A DNA stretch of 36,827 nt, taken from positions 1 to 36,827 of the forward strand of contig JAGNLJ010000015.1 of assembly GCA_017999645.1 (NCBI GenBank), in the 5' to 3' direction. This DNA comes from Alphaproteobacteria bacterium. GTDB lineage: Bacteria; Pseudomonadota; Alphaproteobacteria; Micavibrionales; Micavibrionaceae. Made by a program: the position numbers and the translations under genes. Positions 25,364-33,118 of the stretch are shown here, piece by piece. Each line of letters starts with the position of its first letter. The first letter of the stretch is position 1. The notes under the pieces were generated by a model. The model ran no database searches. It had not been told where the DNA came from and saw only the letters and a program-made list of their open reading frames with translations.

Positions 25364-25440
25364 GTCATTGCGAGCGATAGCGAAGCAATCCATTTTCAGA
25401 ATCTGGATTGCTTCGTCGGCTGAAGCTTCCTCGCAATGAC
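25364..25440. repeat. Long palindromic intergenic repeat element
   Basis: A left arm beginning GTCATTGCGAGCGA and reaching GAAGCAATCCA (25364-25392) is mirrored by TGGATTGCTTC ... CTCGCAATGAC (25404-25440). The right arm has an internal insertion (GGCTGAAGC), leaving an 11-base loop between the arms. I recognise the GTCATTGCGAG / CTCGCAATGAC palindrome as the type of dispersed REP/MITE-like element seen between genes in many bacterial genomes. Only one copy is present here. It lies just past the dsbC-like gene's stop, so it could also act as a transcript end. Confidence 0.75.
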
Positions 25441-25449
25441 AAGGGTATA

Positions 25450-26301
25450 TTAACTGCGCGCGCCGAGGTCGTTAACGAATGCTGCGAGATCCTTGGGGTT
25501 GCCCCGGACCAATTTCACGGAATTATCCTTGCCGCGATAAACGATCATAGGCGTGACAGAGAACTGCCAGGACTGCATGGTGGCGAGGTTTCTCTGGACG
25601 CCCTGGTCGTTAAGCTCGCTTTTGGCGGGCAGGGCGGATGTGTCGCCGTCCATATGCTTAAACCAGCGCTCCGCCGGGTTGGGCGTAGCTAACAGGAACG
25701 CCGCCTGCGCTCGCGTCTCATCCTTGAATCCAACGGGGATGATGCGGAGCTGGATTTTGCCCTTGTCTATATATTCAGAGCGTAAGGACTGGATGAATTC
25801 ATGACAGTGCGGGCATTGCGGATCGATGAAGGCATAGGCGACCGGCGCACCCTGTTCGCCAAGCGGTACCCAGTTGCTGTTCTCGATATCATAGTAAAGC
25901 TGCTCGGATGGTGATTTGAATTTCGGATCGCTCCCGGGGTCGATCTGGGCCGCATTGGCATCCTCTGCCAGCGTGTCGAGAAGCGTGTCGCCCTGATCCT
26001 GCAGGCGCTTGACCTGCTGCACGGTCACCAGTTTGCCGCTCGAGTCGAACAGGAGGCCCATAACGAACGCACTTTTGTCGGGCAGCACGTAGAAATATTG
26101 TTCCTGACCGTTTTTGACGGTGATCCATGCATCCAGACCGTGATCCTTGCCGATATAACGCACCTGCGCACCCTGGTTCACGAGCTCCTGAATGGGCTTA
26201 GGCATCTCGGGAAGCGTGGTATTGGTCACGGGGTCATTGTCGGCGGCGTACGCAGAAAAAGAGAAGGCGGCGAGCGCCATGACCAGGAAAAGTTTTTTCA
26301 T
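25450..26301 (-). CDS. DsbC/DsbG-like periplasmic thiol-disulfide protein
   Basis: A 283-residue exported protein with a signal peptide (MKKLFLVMALAAFSFSAYA). An N-terminal dimerisation-like part is followed by a thioredoxin fold carrying CPHC (163-166) in the context AFIDPQCPHCHEF, and the cis-Pro loop SVTPMIVYRG near the C-terminus. Such proteins isomerise or reduce disulfides in periplasmic substrates. A strong ribosome site (AGGAGAT, six bases before ATG 26301) marks the start. It heads the minus-strand row that continues into the 323-residue protein, transglycosylase and dotD-C-B. The conserved cysteines of the four exported paralogues make them plausible clients; this last point is inference. 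Confidence 0.85.
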   Translation of the reverse strand: MKKLFLVMALAAFSFSAYAADNDPVTNTTLPEMPKPIQELVNQGAQVRYIGKDHGLDAWITVKNGQEQYFYVLPDKSAFVMGLLFDSSGKLVTVQQVKRLQDQGDTLLDTLAEDANAAQIDPGSDPKFKSPSEQLYYDIENSNWVPLGEQGAPVAYAFIDPQCPHCHEFIQSLRSEYIDKGKIQLRIIPVGFKDETRAQAAFLLATPNPAERWFKHMDGDTSALPAKSELNDQGVQRNLATMQSWQFSVTPMIVYRGKDNSVKLVRGNPKDLAAFVNDLGARS

Positions 26302-26495
26302 CGGGATCTCCTCAGAAGGGCCGGAATTCGGTCATATTCAACTATTACGCACGGCCCCGCAAGATCCTTTGCGCATCCGCACGGAGGAAAAGGACAAAAT
26401 CCCCTGAAAAGTGCGGCGAACAAAGCTTTCGCAGGCCGGGCAAAGTGTAATACTATATATAGAGTGGATCTTATCTTCTATACGCGGAGGTTTTT
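26302..26495. promoter_or_regulatory. Divergent promoter region between dsbC-like gene and lemA
   Basis: 194 bases between divergent genes. Near the plus-strand gene the AT-rich GTGTAATACTATATATAG (about 26445-26461) offers -10-like sequences for lemA. GGAGG at about 26486 is its ribosome site. The minus-strand promoter must lie nearer 26302-26400 and is not evident. Confidence 0.4.
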
Positions 26496-27062
26496 ATGGA
26501 GCTTATGATTTTCCTGGCGGTTGCTGGTTCTGTCACGTTTTTCATGATCTCGATTTACAACCGGTTGGTGGCGCTGCGTCAGAACCGTCATCAGTCTTTC
26601 GCCGATATCGACGTTCAGCTCAAGCAAAGATTCGACCTTGTGCCGCAACTCGTGGAGACAGTAAAGGGATACGCCGCGCATGAGAAAAAGGTTTTCGAAA
26701 ACGTGACCGCCGCGCGCGCAGGCGTCAAGGCATCCAAAAATATCGACCAGCGCGTCGAGGCGGAAAACGTGCTGACCCGCGCGATGATGGGGTTGTATGC
26801 TGTCGCCGAAAATTATCCCGACCTCAAGGCCAATGCGAGCTTCCAGCAATTGATGGCCGAGCTTTCCGACATCGAGAACAAGCTCGCCGCCGCGCGACGC
26901 TTCTTCAACAACGCGACGGCCGAACTCAACACCGCCGTCGAGCAGTTCCCGGCGATTATGTTTGTTGCGCTCCTGGGATTCCAGAAAGAAGCATTTTTTG
27001 AAATCCCTGATGCCGACCGCGCCGCGCATGACCGGGCGCCGGATGTAAAATTCGGCTCCTGA
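26496..27062 (+). CDS. lemA: LemA family protein
   Basis: A 188-residue protein with an N-terminal membrane anchor (about 3-22, LMIFLAVAGSVTFFMISIYN). The LemA helical bundle follows: NRLVALRQNRHQSFADIDVQLKQRFDLVPQLVETVKGYAAHEK, then FENVTAARA and the C-terminal ENYPDLKAN and AARRFFNNATAELNTAVEQFP. LemA proteins are membrane proteins of unclear function that are commonly encoded beside M48 or HtpX-like proteases, as here. A strong GGAGG ribosome site precedes ATG 26496, and the next gene follows after eight bases. Confidence 0.93.
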   Translation: MELMIFLAVAGSVTFFMISIYNRLVALRQNRHQSFADIDVQLKQRFDLVPQLVETVKGYAAHEKKVFENVTAARAGVKASKNIDQRVEAENVLTRAMMGLYAVAENYPDLKANASFQQLMAELSDIENKLAAARRFFNNATAELNTAVEQFPAIMFVALLGFQKEAFFEIPDADRAAHDRAPDVKFGS

Positions 27063-27070
27063 GGTCCCGA

Positions 27071-27652
27071 ATGAAATTCCTGACGCTTCTGACGCTCTGT
27101 CTTTTTTGTACCATGCCCGCCTTCGCGGCAGAGGAGGATGAAGCGCCACCCGAGGTGGAGAACCGCACGCGTTATACGGTTGAGTTGCTGCGCAAGACAT
27201 GCCTGATGTATTTCACCGACCGCGCCGGGCTGACGGCTGTTCTCGACGAAAAATACAAGCGCGCGCCCGTGGACAGGGCGCAGAAAGAGCTGGAATTCGT
27301 GCATGCTGCAAAGGGCGGCGATGTATGGCTGGCTGTGATGTCGCCGAAAACGAGCTACACGATTGTTTCTGAAGCGGGCGGCAATTGCCATGTCATGGCC
27401 CAGCAGACCGACAGCACGTTGCTGCACAAGCATGTTAAAAACCTGGCTCTCGACATACGCGATTCCGGCAGTTTCAACGTCGTCGATTACAAGGGCATTC
27501 CCGAGCACGCGAAGCTGGTGAAGAAATCGGAATTCATCGTCAAGGCACCTGACGGCGGCATAATCCTGACCGCGGTAGCGACGACAAAAGACAATCCGAA
27601 AAATGAACTCGCGGAGAGTGTTCTCTCCGTCTTCAGACCGCCGCCGAAATAA
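27071..27652 (+). CDS. Exported hypothetical protein in the LemA/M48 operon
   Basis: A 193-residue protein with a signal peptide (MKFLTLLTLCLFCTMPAFA). The mature part begins acidic (EEDEAPPEVE) and contains two cysteines, in RKTCLMYF and GGNCHVMAQ, which may pair. It has no motif I can assign; the alternation of short strands and helices suggests a small periplasmic domain. It lies between lemA and the M48 protease gene with almost no gap (one base before the next ATG), so it is likely cotranslated and may assist that pair. Confidence 0.7.
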   Translation: MKFLTLLTLCLFCTMPAFAAEEDEAPPEVENRTRYTVELLRKTCLMYFTDRAGLTAVLDEKYKRAPVDRAQKELEFVHAAKGGDVWLAVMSPKTSYTIVSEAGGNCHVMAQQTDSTLLHKHVKNLALDIRDSGSFNVVDYKGIPEHAKLVKKSEFIVKAPDGGIILTAVATTKDNPKNELAESVLSVFRPPPK

Positions 27653-27653
27653 G

Positions 27654-28784
27654 ATGGCTGCCGGGCTTCAGACCTCGATCTGGAACAACAACATCCGCAG
27701 TGTCCTTTTGCTGATCGCCTATCCGCTTATTTTAATGGGCATTGTCTGGGCGTGCGCGGCGGGCGGAACCTATGCGCATTTTCTCGGGCTGGGCGGGTAT
27801 AATCCGTATACATATGAACAGGCCTCCGGGCCCAATCCGAATACGGCCATTGTCGTCGCCAACGGTTTGATTGCTGAATACTGGCCGATCATTCTCGCCG
27901 TTGTCGGGATCTGGTTCATCATTTCCTATTTCTGGCATTCATCGATGATCAATGCGCTGAGCCACGCGCAGCCCGTGCTGCGCACACAGGAGCCGGAGCT
28001 TTACAACCTGCTGGAAAATCTCTGCATCGCCGAGGGCATGACCATGCCGACGCTGAACATTATTGAGAGCGGGGCGCGTAACGCATTCGCCAGCGGCATC
28101 GATGACCGCAGCTATTCGGTGACGGTAACGCGCGGCCTGGTCGACAGCCTCAGTAAAGACGAGCTTGAAGCTGTGCTCGCGCATGAACTCACACACATAA
28201 CTAATCGCGACGTGCGGCTGCTGATGGTCACGGTGATTTTTACCGGCATGGTCGGTTTCGCCGCGCAATTATGCTGGTCCTCGCTCCGTCACGGGCTTCG
28301 CTACCGTGGACTCCGGAGCGGCAGGGGTGGAAAAGGCAGTGGCGGTGGCATCCTCGTCGTCATCGCGGTCGGGATTATTTTGTATATCGGCTATATCGCC
28401 ACGCTGTTCATGCGCTTCGCGCTCTCGCGCCGCCGTGAATTCATGGCGGATGCCGGGGCCGTGCAGATGACCAAAAATCCCGAAGCGATGATGAGCGCAC
28501 TGATGAAAATTGCCGGGTTAGCAAATATTCCGAACACGCCCGGCGATATCGACATGATGTGCATCGAAAACGCGCAGCCTTTTCTCGGCCTCTTCGCCAC
28601 CCATCCGCCGATCGAAAGCCGCATCCGGGTGATTGCGGAAATGACCAATACGCCGGTTCCGGCGCTGCCGGACATGGCAAAAACGCCCCTCTCGCCCACT
28701 GTCCAGCGCAACAACGAGGAAGCCCGAAAAAACCGGGATCAATTACGCCAGTCAAATCCGTGGCTTAGGCGCGGGCGCGAATAG
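27654..28784 (+). CDS. M48 family (HtpX-like) membrane zinc metalloprotease
   Basis: I start at ATG 27654, one base after the previous stop; an in-frame ATG at 27603 lies inside the preceding gene. The 376-residue protein has two N-terminal membrane helices (about 15-40 and 76-97), then the catalytic domain with VLAHELTHITNRD (HELTH 177-181) and the third zinc ligand Glu262 in SRRREFMADAGAV. Two further hydrophobic segments (about 191-208, 232-255) lie between. TMPTLNIIESGARNAFASG is the typical M48 substrate-side strand. These proteases degrade misfolded membrane proteins. A Cys in LENLCIAEG is not conserved in the family as far as I know. Confidence 0.92.
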   Translation: MAAGLQTSIWNNNIRSVLLLIAYPLILMGIVWACAAGGTYAHFLGLGGYNPYTYEQASGPNPNTAIVVANGLIAEYWPIILAVVGIWFIISYFWHSSMINALSHAQPVLRTQEPELYNLLENLCIAEGMTMPTLNIIESGARNAFASGIDDRSYSVTVTRGLVDSLSKDELEAVLAHELTHITNRDVRLLMVTVIFTGMVGFAAQLCWSSLRHGLRYRGLRSGRGGKGSGGGILVVIAVGIILYIGYIATLFMRFALSRRREFMADAGAVQMTKNPEAMMSALMKIAGLANIPNTPGDIDMMCIENAQPFLGLFATHPPIESRIRVIAEMTNTPVPALPDMAKTPLSPTVQRNNEEARKNRDQLRQSNPWLRRGRE

Positions 28785-28794
28785 CTATCCCTAT

Positions 28795-28823
28795 TTGAAA
28801 TATGATATAATTAGACTTATATT
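28795..28823 (+). promoter_or_regulatory. Sigma-70-type promoter upstream of the Bax-inhibitor-1 gene
   Basis: TTGAAA (28795-28800) and TATATT (28818-28823) are separated by 17 bases, close to the consensus TTGACA-17-TATAAT. The start point would be near 28830, about 43 bases before ATG 28873, which leaves room for the ribosome site GGAGA. Confidence 0.6.
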
Positions 28824-28872
28824 ATAGCCGTTGGAGCAAATACGCTCTTAACCAATTGGAGAAATAAACAAA

Positions 28873-29571
28873 ATGGAAAACCGTTCAACAGTTACAAGAT
28901 CCCAGAGCACGACGATGGATGTCGGCCTGCGCGCCCATATGGGCCGGGTTTATAACCGCATGACGCTCGGCGTCCTGGTGACGGCGCTGACCGCGGCTTT
29001 GGTTGCATCCTCGCCCGCCCTCATGAAGTTTTTTCTGGGCGGTCCGCAGATGTATATCGTGATCTTTGCGCCCCTCGCGATTGTCTGGTTCGGCTTTAAT
29101 CCTTCCCGGATGAACTCGAAACAGCTCGCCATGTCGTTCTTCGCCCTCTCGGCGCTCTACGGCATCAGCTTCTCGACAATCGGCTATATCTTCACGAAGG
29201 AAAGTATCGCGCAGGTCTTCTTCATCGCCACCGCGATGTTCGCAGGTCTCAGCATCTTCGGCTACACGACTAAAAAGAACCTCGATGGCATGGGCTCGTT
29301 CCTCGTCATGGGTATGTGGGGTCTGTTGATCGCTTCGCTGGTGAATATGTTCTTCATGAACCCCGGCATGTCGCAGATCCTGAGCTATGTCGGCGTGGCC
29401 GTGTTTGCGGGCCTCACCGCGTGGCAGACTCAGATCACGAAGGAAATGTATAACCCCGGCGCGGGCGACGAAGCCAACAGCCGCATGGCCTGGAGCGCGA
29501 CGCTCAACCTCTATATCAGCTTCATCGCGCTGTTCCAGTACCTGATCCAGATCTTCGGCCAAAGAAACTAA
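28873..29571 (+). CDS. Bax inhibitor-1 / YccA family membrane protein
   Basis: A 232-residue protein with about seven membrane helices. Typical family features are the N-terminal ...MGRVYNRMTLGVLVTALTAALVASS, then FFIATAMFAGLSIFGYTTKKNLDGMGSFLVMGMWGLLIASLVN and a C-terminal TAWQTQITKEMY. Near the end ATLNLYISFIALFQYLIQIFG matches the TMBIM/BI-1 signature. YccA in E. coli modulates the FtsH protease; members transport or leak calcium. It is monocistronic, with its own promoter and a terminator downstream. Confidence 0.93.
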   Translation: MENRSTVTRSQSTTMDVGLRAHMGRVYNRMTLGVLVTALTAALVASSPALMKFFLGGPQMYIVIFAPLAIVWFGFNPSRMNSKQLAMSFFALSALYGISFSTIGYIFTKESIAQVFFIATAMFAGLSIFGYTTKKNLDGMGSFLVMGMWGLLIASLVNMFFMNPGMSQILSYVGVAVFAGLTAWQTQITKEMYNPGAGDEANSRMAWSATLNLYISFIALFQYLIQIFGQRN

Positions 29572-29603
29572 TGGCGTAATTAAAAGAGAGAAATCCTAAG
29601 AAA

Positions 29604-29629
29604 GCCGCCCCTCTCGGGCGGCTTTTTTT
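29604..29629 (+). terminator. Rho-independent terminator after the Bax-inhibitor-1 gene
   Basis: GCCGCCC (29604-29610), loop CTCTC, GGGCGGC (29616-29622) and seven T (29623-29629). A perfect seven-base GC stem and T run make this the clearest terminator in the window. Confidence 0.93.
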
Positions 29630-29679
29630 ATGCAAGCGCGCGTGCTAGTCTCGCTTCTTCAATCACAAGGAGAGAAATC

Positions 29680-30099
29680 ATGCTCAAGGAATTCAAGGAA
29701 TTTATTTCGCGTGGCAATGTCATGGATATGGCCGTCGGTATCATCATGGGCGCGGCGTTCACCGCCATCGTCAATTCCATGGTCGGCGACCTGATCATGC
29801 CGCTCATCGGCGTGGCGACCAGCGGCGTTGATTTCGCCGACAAATTCGTCGCGCTGAACGGCGCGGAGTATGCGAGCCTCAAGGCCGCCAAGGATGCGGG
29901 CGCGCCGGTCATCACCTACGGCCTGTTCATCAACGCCGTGATCAATTTCGTCATCGTGTCTTTCGCGATCTTCATGCTGGTCAAAGGCGTGAACAAGCTG
30001 AAGCGCCAGAGCGAAAAACCCGGCGCCAAGGACGCGCCGCCCCCGCCGCAGGATGTTGTTTTATTGACTGAAATCCGGGATTTGCTGGCTAAAAAATAG
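29680..30099 (+). CDS. mscL: Large-conductance mechanosensitive channel MscL
   Basis: A 139-residue protein. The first membrane helix carries [37 protein letters not shown], the family's pore-lining signature, and the second (about 85-107) [22 protein letters not shown] basic/Pro-rich cytoplasmic tail ends with [11 protein letters not shown]. MscL is a homopentameric channel that opens under hypo-osmotic membrane tension. The ribosome site AAGGAGAG is strong. The length is normal. Confidence 0.97.
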   Translation: MLKEFKEFISRGNVMDMAVGIIMGAAFTAIVNSMVGDLIMPLIGVATSGVDFADKFVALNGAEYASLKAAKDAGAPVITYGLFINAVINFVIVSFAIFMLVKGVNKLKRQSEKPGAKDAPPPPQDVVLLTEIRDLLAKK

Positions 30100-30147
30100 C
30101 TGGACAGCGGCTTCATTCGCCCCTAATTTCTGGCCATCCCCTTAAAA

Positions 30148-30223
<76 letters not shown>

Positions 30224-30266
30224 CTCTCTCCTAAGACGTTGATATATAATCAAGCACTATAACGGT

Positions 30267-30278
30267 TACTAATTAGTA
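30267..30278. promoter_or_regulatory. Perfect palindrome upstream of the glycoside-hydrolase gene
   Basis: TACTAATTAGTA is a perfect 12-base palindrome in the AT-rich 135-base stretch (30224-30358) between the tRNA and the RTX gene. It may be an operator or part of a recombination site. A nearby CTGACA ... TGTCAG inverted pair (about 30286-30323) adds to the symmetry. Confidence 0.4.
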
Positions 30279-30358
30279 TTTACCTGCTGACATTTTGCAA
30301 ACTAGACTAATTAATTGTCAGTGCTTACAATTATTAAGACATCAAACAGGAGTAACTT

Positions 30359-32167
30359 ATGAAGATCACACCGGCAGAGCAGGGCATTTACGCGGGCTAT
30401 TTCCGCTTTGGCGAAGACACGCTGAATCGCGCATCTTATTCAAATATCACAGGCAAGGCCCCTGCTATCGCTTACATATTCCATGACTGGATCACCGAGC
30501 CGCTGGATGCTCCTGCTCCTGCTTATCGCACATTTGCCTCACCGATAGAAAATGGCACGCACTCGGTTCTGGAAGTTGCCAGTAAGCTTGCCGCTCAAGG
30601 TACCGTTCTGGCAGTAGGCTGGGATTTCATGACGGCGGATTTTTATGATCCCGGTTATTATTATGGCGACAAAAGCGTTACCATTACGGTCGATTCCGTG
30701 ATTCAAGGTGGTCAGGATAATTATATCCGCACTGTCGCTCAGCAGGTCAAGGATTTAGGTGTGCCTATCATGCTTTCGCCTTTCGGCGAAATCGATCAGG
30801 CTGCTGCTTTTGCTTTTGGCGCAAACGGCACGTCTTACATGGAAATGGTGGAGGATACCTCAGGCCAATATGGAGATCCGAATATTCCCGATGGGCCAGA
30901 GCGTCTGCGGGACATGTATAAACATGTCGTCGATATTTTCCGCGACGTTGGGGCTGATAACGTAACATGGTTTATGTACACCTCAACGGAATTCATGAAC
31001 ACAACGCCATCTCTTGAAGTCCGCACGGATTTGCTGCGCCCCGAATATTTTTATCCCGGTGATGGCTATGTCGACTGGATCGGCCAGAGCGCCTATTTTA
31101 TCGACCCTGCACATCCGCCTACGCTGCCTGTGGATCCGCTGACGGGTCAGCCGGCCGACACTTTCTTTGGTCTCGTCGATGCATTGACGCCGGGTTATAC
31201 CGCATGGCGCACCGTAACCGAGAAGCCGTTTTTCATTCCTGAAATGGGCTTTATCGGGGATGGCGAAACCAGCCGAACAGCTATTGCTCAAGCGCTCCAG
31301 ACGATATTGCCGCAGGTTTTCCCGGGCGTGAAAGCTGTGACGTTCGTCGATTCCCTGATCGGTGAGGATTATTTCTTTACGCCGCGCCTTGGTTCGACGC
31401 CCCAGGAAATAGACGCGCTGAAACAAAGCCTCGGTAATAACCCTTATTATCTAGGAAGCGGCATGGGCGGAGGAACGGTGCCGCCCGTGCAGGATCCTTA
31501 TGCGGGCGATGACACCATCAGGGGTACCAACCGGGATGACCGCATTTTCAGTAGCACGGGAAATGACAATGTCAGCGGTCTGAACGGCAACGATGCGCTT
31601 GATGGCGCCGCGGGCAACGACAAGCTCTACGGGAACGCAGGGAACGATATGCTTATCGGCGGCGCGGGCAAAGATACGCTCGATGGCAGTACAGGCAACG
31701 ATTACCTCGATGGTGGTGTTCATGACGATCAGCTTATCGGTGGCGCAGGAGATGATGTCCTTTTCGGTGGCGCAGGCAACGATACGTTGAAGGGCGATGG
31801 CAATAGCGATGTTCTGATCGGTGGCGAGGGTTACGATACGCTTTATGGGGGGGCGGGCGAGGATACTTTTCTGTTCCGCCTCGACGGTGCCGCGGAAGAT
31901 ATAGACACCGTGCAGGATTTCAAAAAATCGGAACACGATACGCTGCATCTTGGAGATATACTGGATAGCACTGATTACAATCCCGTAACCGATGCGATTT
32001 CAGATTATCTCATAGCGCTTTCCATTGGCCGCGATACTTACATCGCCGTGGATAAAGATGGCAGCGGCGGGGCTGAAGAGGTCTGGTTTGCGGTGGTGAA
32101 GAATGTTACCGGCTTTGGCACGGTCGAAAATATGATCAATATGGATTATATTATATTGAATTCATAA
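30359..32167 (+). CDS. Clan GH-A (GH26-like) glycoside hydrolase with C-terminal RTX repeats
   Basis: A 602-residue protein with no N-terminal signal peptide. Residues 1-365 form a TIM-barrel-like region: GIYAGYFRFGEDTL at the start, VPIMLSPFGEIDQ with candidate acid/base Glu144, and KPFFIPEMGFIGD with candidate nucleophile Glu295. This spacing and context fit clan GH-A (GH26-like) hydrolases acting on beta-mannan or related glycans. Residues about 383-505 are RTX nonapeptide repeats (GGAGDDVLFGGAGNDTL style), which bind calcium, and the protein ends with an aliphatic, acidic tail typical of type I secretion substrates. No type I exporter gene is nearby. AGGAG lies seven bases before the ATG. 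It is the only gene of the tRNA-bounded islet. Confidence 0.72.
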   Translation: MKITPAEQGIYAGYFRFGEDTLNRASYSNITGKAPAIAYIFHDWITEPLDAPAPAYRTFASPIENGTHSVLEVASKLAAQGTVLAVGWDFMTADFYDPGYYYGDKSVTITVDSVIQGGQDNYIRTVAQQVKDLGVPIMLSPFGEIDQAAAFAFGANGTSYMEMVEDTSGQYGDPNIPDGPERLRDMYKHVVDIFRDVGADNVTWFMYTSTEFMNTTPSLEVRTDLLRPEYFYPGDGYVDWIGQSAYFIDPAHPPTLPVDPLTGQPADTFFGLVDALTPGYTAWRTVTEKPFFIPEMGFIGDGETSRTAIAQALQTILPQVFPGVKAVTFVDSLIGEDYFFTPRLGSTPQEIDALKQSLGNNPYYLGSGMGGGTVPPVQDPYAGDDTIRGTNRDDRIFSSTGNDNVSGLNGNDALDGAAGNDKLYGNAGNDMLIGGAGKDTLDGSTGNDYLDGGVHDDQLIGGAGDDVLFGGAGNDTLKGDGNSDVLIGGEGYDTLYGGAGEDTFLFRLDGAAEDIDTVQDFKKSEHDTLHLGDILDSTDYNPVTDAISDYLIALSIGRDTYIAVDKDGSGGAEEVWFAVVKNVTGFGTVENMINMDYIILNS

Positions 32168-32191
32168 TCTCAGAAAAGCGGAGAACCCTGC

Positions 32192-32209
32192 TCCCGATTG
32201 GGTCCACCA
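32192..32209. repeat. Right copy of tRNA-derived direct repeat (putative attR)
   Basis: An exact 18-base copy of the tRNA-Ala 3' end (TCCCGATTGGGTCCACCA), 25 bases after the RTX gene's stop. No tRNA structure surrounds it, so it is an isolated fragment rather than a gene. It marks the probable right boundary of the islet. Confidence 0.75.
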
Positions 32210-32219
32210 ATTTTACCGG

Positions 32220-32633
32220 TCAATGTTCTTGTGTTCGTTCGGCGATAAAATCGCCGATCTGCGCCCGGCTGAAACGGCTGAACTCATTATAGTGCGCCAG
32301 CGCCGTTTGAGAGTCGCCGGACTGGCAACCATTCCGTAGGTTGTCTTTATCAAGCTTGTACTGAATATTATATCGTCTCTCGAGGATTTTCTTTTTTATA
32401 TAGTCGGGCCTGATCGACGGATTGGTTTTCAGGCTCTCGTCATACAGCGCATCCGCAACGAATTCCATGGTGCTCAGGAATTTTGCATTAATTCCTCCGT
32501 CGCCGCCCATGCAATGCCGATGATAGGCAAAAGCCATTTCGTTCATGTCAAAGAAGCGCAGCAAAAAATCAAATTTCCTGTTGGAAGCAGCGCTGGAAGC
32601 CGGGCTGAAGGCCGCGACTAAAAGGAGAATCAA
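32220..32633 (-). CDS. Small exported hypothetical protein
   Basis: A 137-residue protein of unknown function. The N-terminus is a hydrophobic signal sequence ending near SSAAS. The mature part is hydrophilic with two cysteines (RHCMGGDGG and NGCQSGDSQ) and helical segments around FVADALYDESL and DYIKKKILERRYN. No ATG is available in frame: the reading frame opens after a stop near 32666, and the first usable start is TTG 32633, so the start is uncertain. It lies 10 bases from the right repeat and may be native to the site or part of a longer element. Confidence 0.5.
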   Translation of the reverse strand: MILLLVAAFSPASSAASNRKFDFLLRFFDMNEMAFAYHRHCMGGDGGINAKFLSTMEFVADALYDESLKTNPSIRPDYIKKKILERRYNIQYKLDKDNLRNGCQSGDSQTALAHYNEFSRFSRAQIGDFIAERTQEH

Positions 32634-32732
32634 TAAAATGCGGATAAGAACTCTTTCTGTGTCTTACCCTTATAAACCTAATGCGGGGCAATAGCGAGGT
32701 TTATAAAATTTACTTCTTCCCCGCCAGCAGCA

Positions 32733-33113
32733 TTAGCCCCATACACTCGAGACGCCCCTCTTTAAATTTTCTGCAATGCGCCTGCTTCTCTCTACATACA
32801 TGGCCGCAATATCATCCGTATGAATTTCATGTGCGGTTTCAGAAAACAGCGCCAGCCATCGCTCGAATAAATCCAGGTCGAACGGCGGTAAAGCCATGTG
32901 TTTGGGCATGGGTCTTCCATTATAACGGCCGCTCCCAAGGAACATGGATGACCAGAAATCATACATCGTATTCAGATGCGGCTTCCATGCCTCGGCACTA
33001 TCCCCGATAGCCGCTTTAAAGATCGGCCCAAGATTTTCATCCCGCGCCACCTTGCTGTAAAAGCTATCGACAAGTTGCTTTATGGTTTCTTCGGTGATCT
33101 GGTTATTTTTCAT
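32733..33113 (-). CDS. Group III truncated haemoglobin
   Basis: A 126-residue globin-like protein. TEETIKQLVDSFYSKVARDENLGPIFKAAIG, HLNTMYDFWSSMFLGSGRYNGRPMPKHMALP (proximal His in PKHMAL) and FERWLALFSETAHEI match group III (cyanoglobin-like) trHb. Such proteins bind oxygen or nitric oxide and have redox or detoxification roles. Only five bases separate it from the MFS gene upstream, so the two form an operon. The C-terminus has no extension. Confidence 0.9.
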   Translation of the reverse strand: MKNNQITEETIKQLVDSFYSKVARDENLGPIFKAAIGDSAEAWKPHLNTMYDFWSSMFLGSGRYNGRPMPKHMALPPFDLDLFERWLALFSETAHEIHTDDIAAMYVERSRRIAENLKRGVSSVWG

Positions 33114-33118
33114 GTCTT

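Noticed and set aside
31505-31875. Tandem DNA repeats in the RTX gene as a CRISPR-like or satellite array
   Set aside because: The periodicity comes from coding for Gly/Asp nonapeptides; the bases vary and the frame is open throughout.
32185-32209. Possible second tRNA gene after the RTX gene
   Set aside because: Only the last 18 bases match the tRNA; no D arm, anticodon arm or 5' acceptor strand precedes it.
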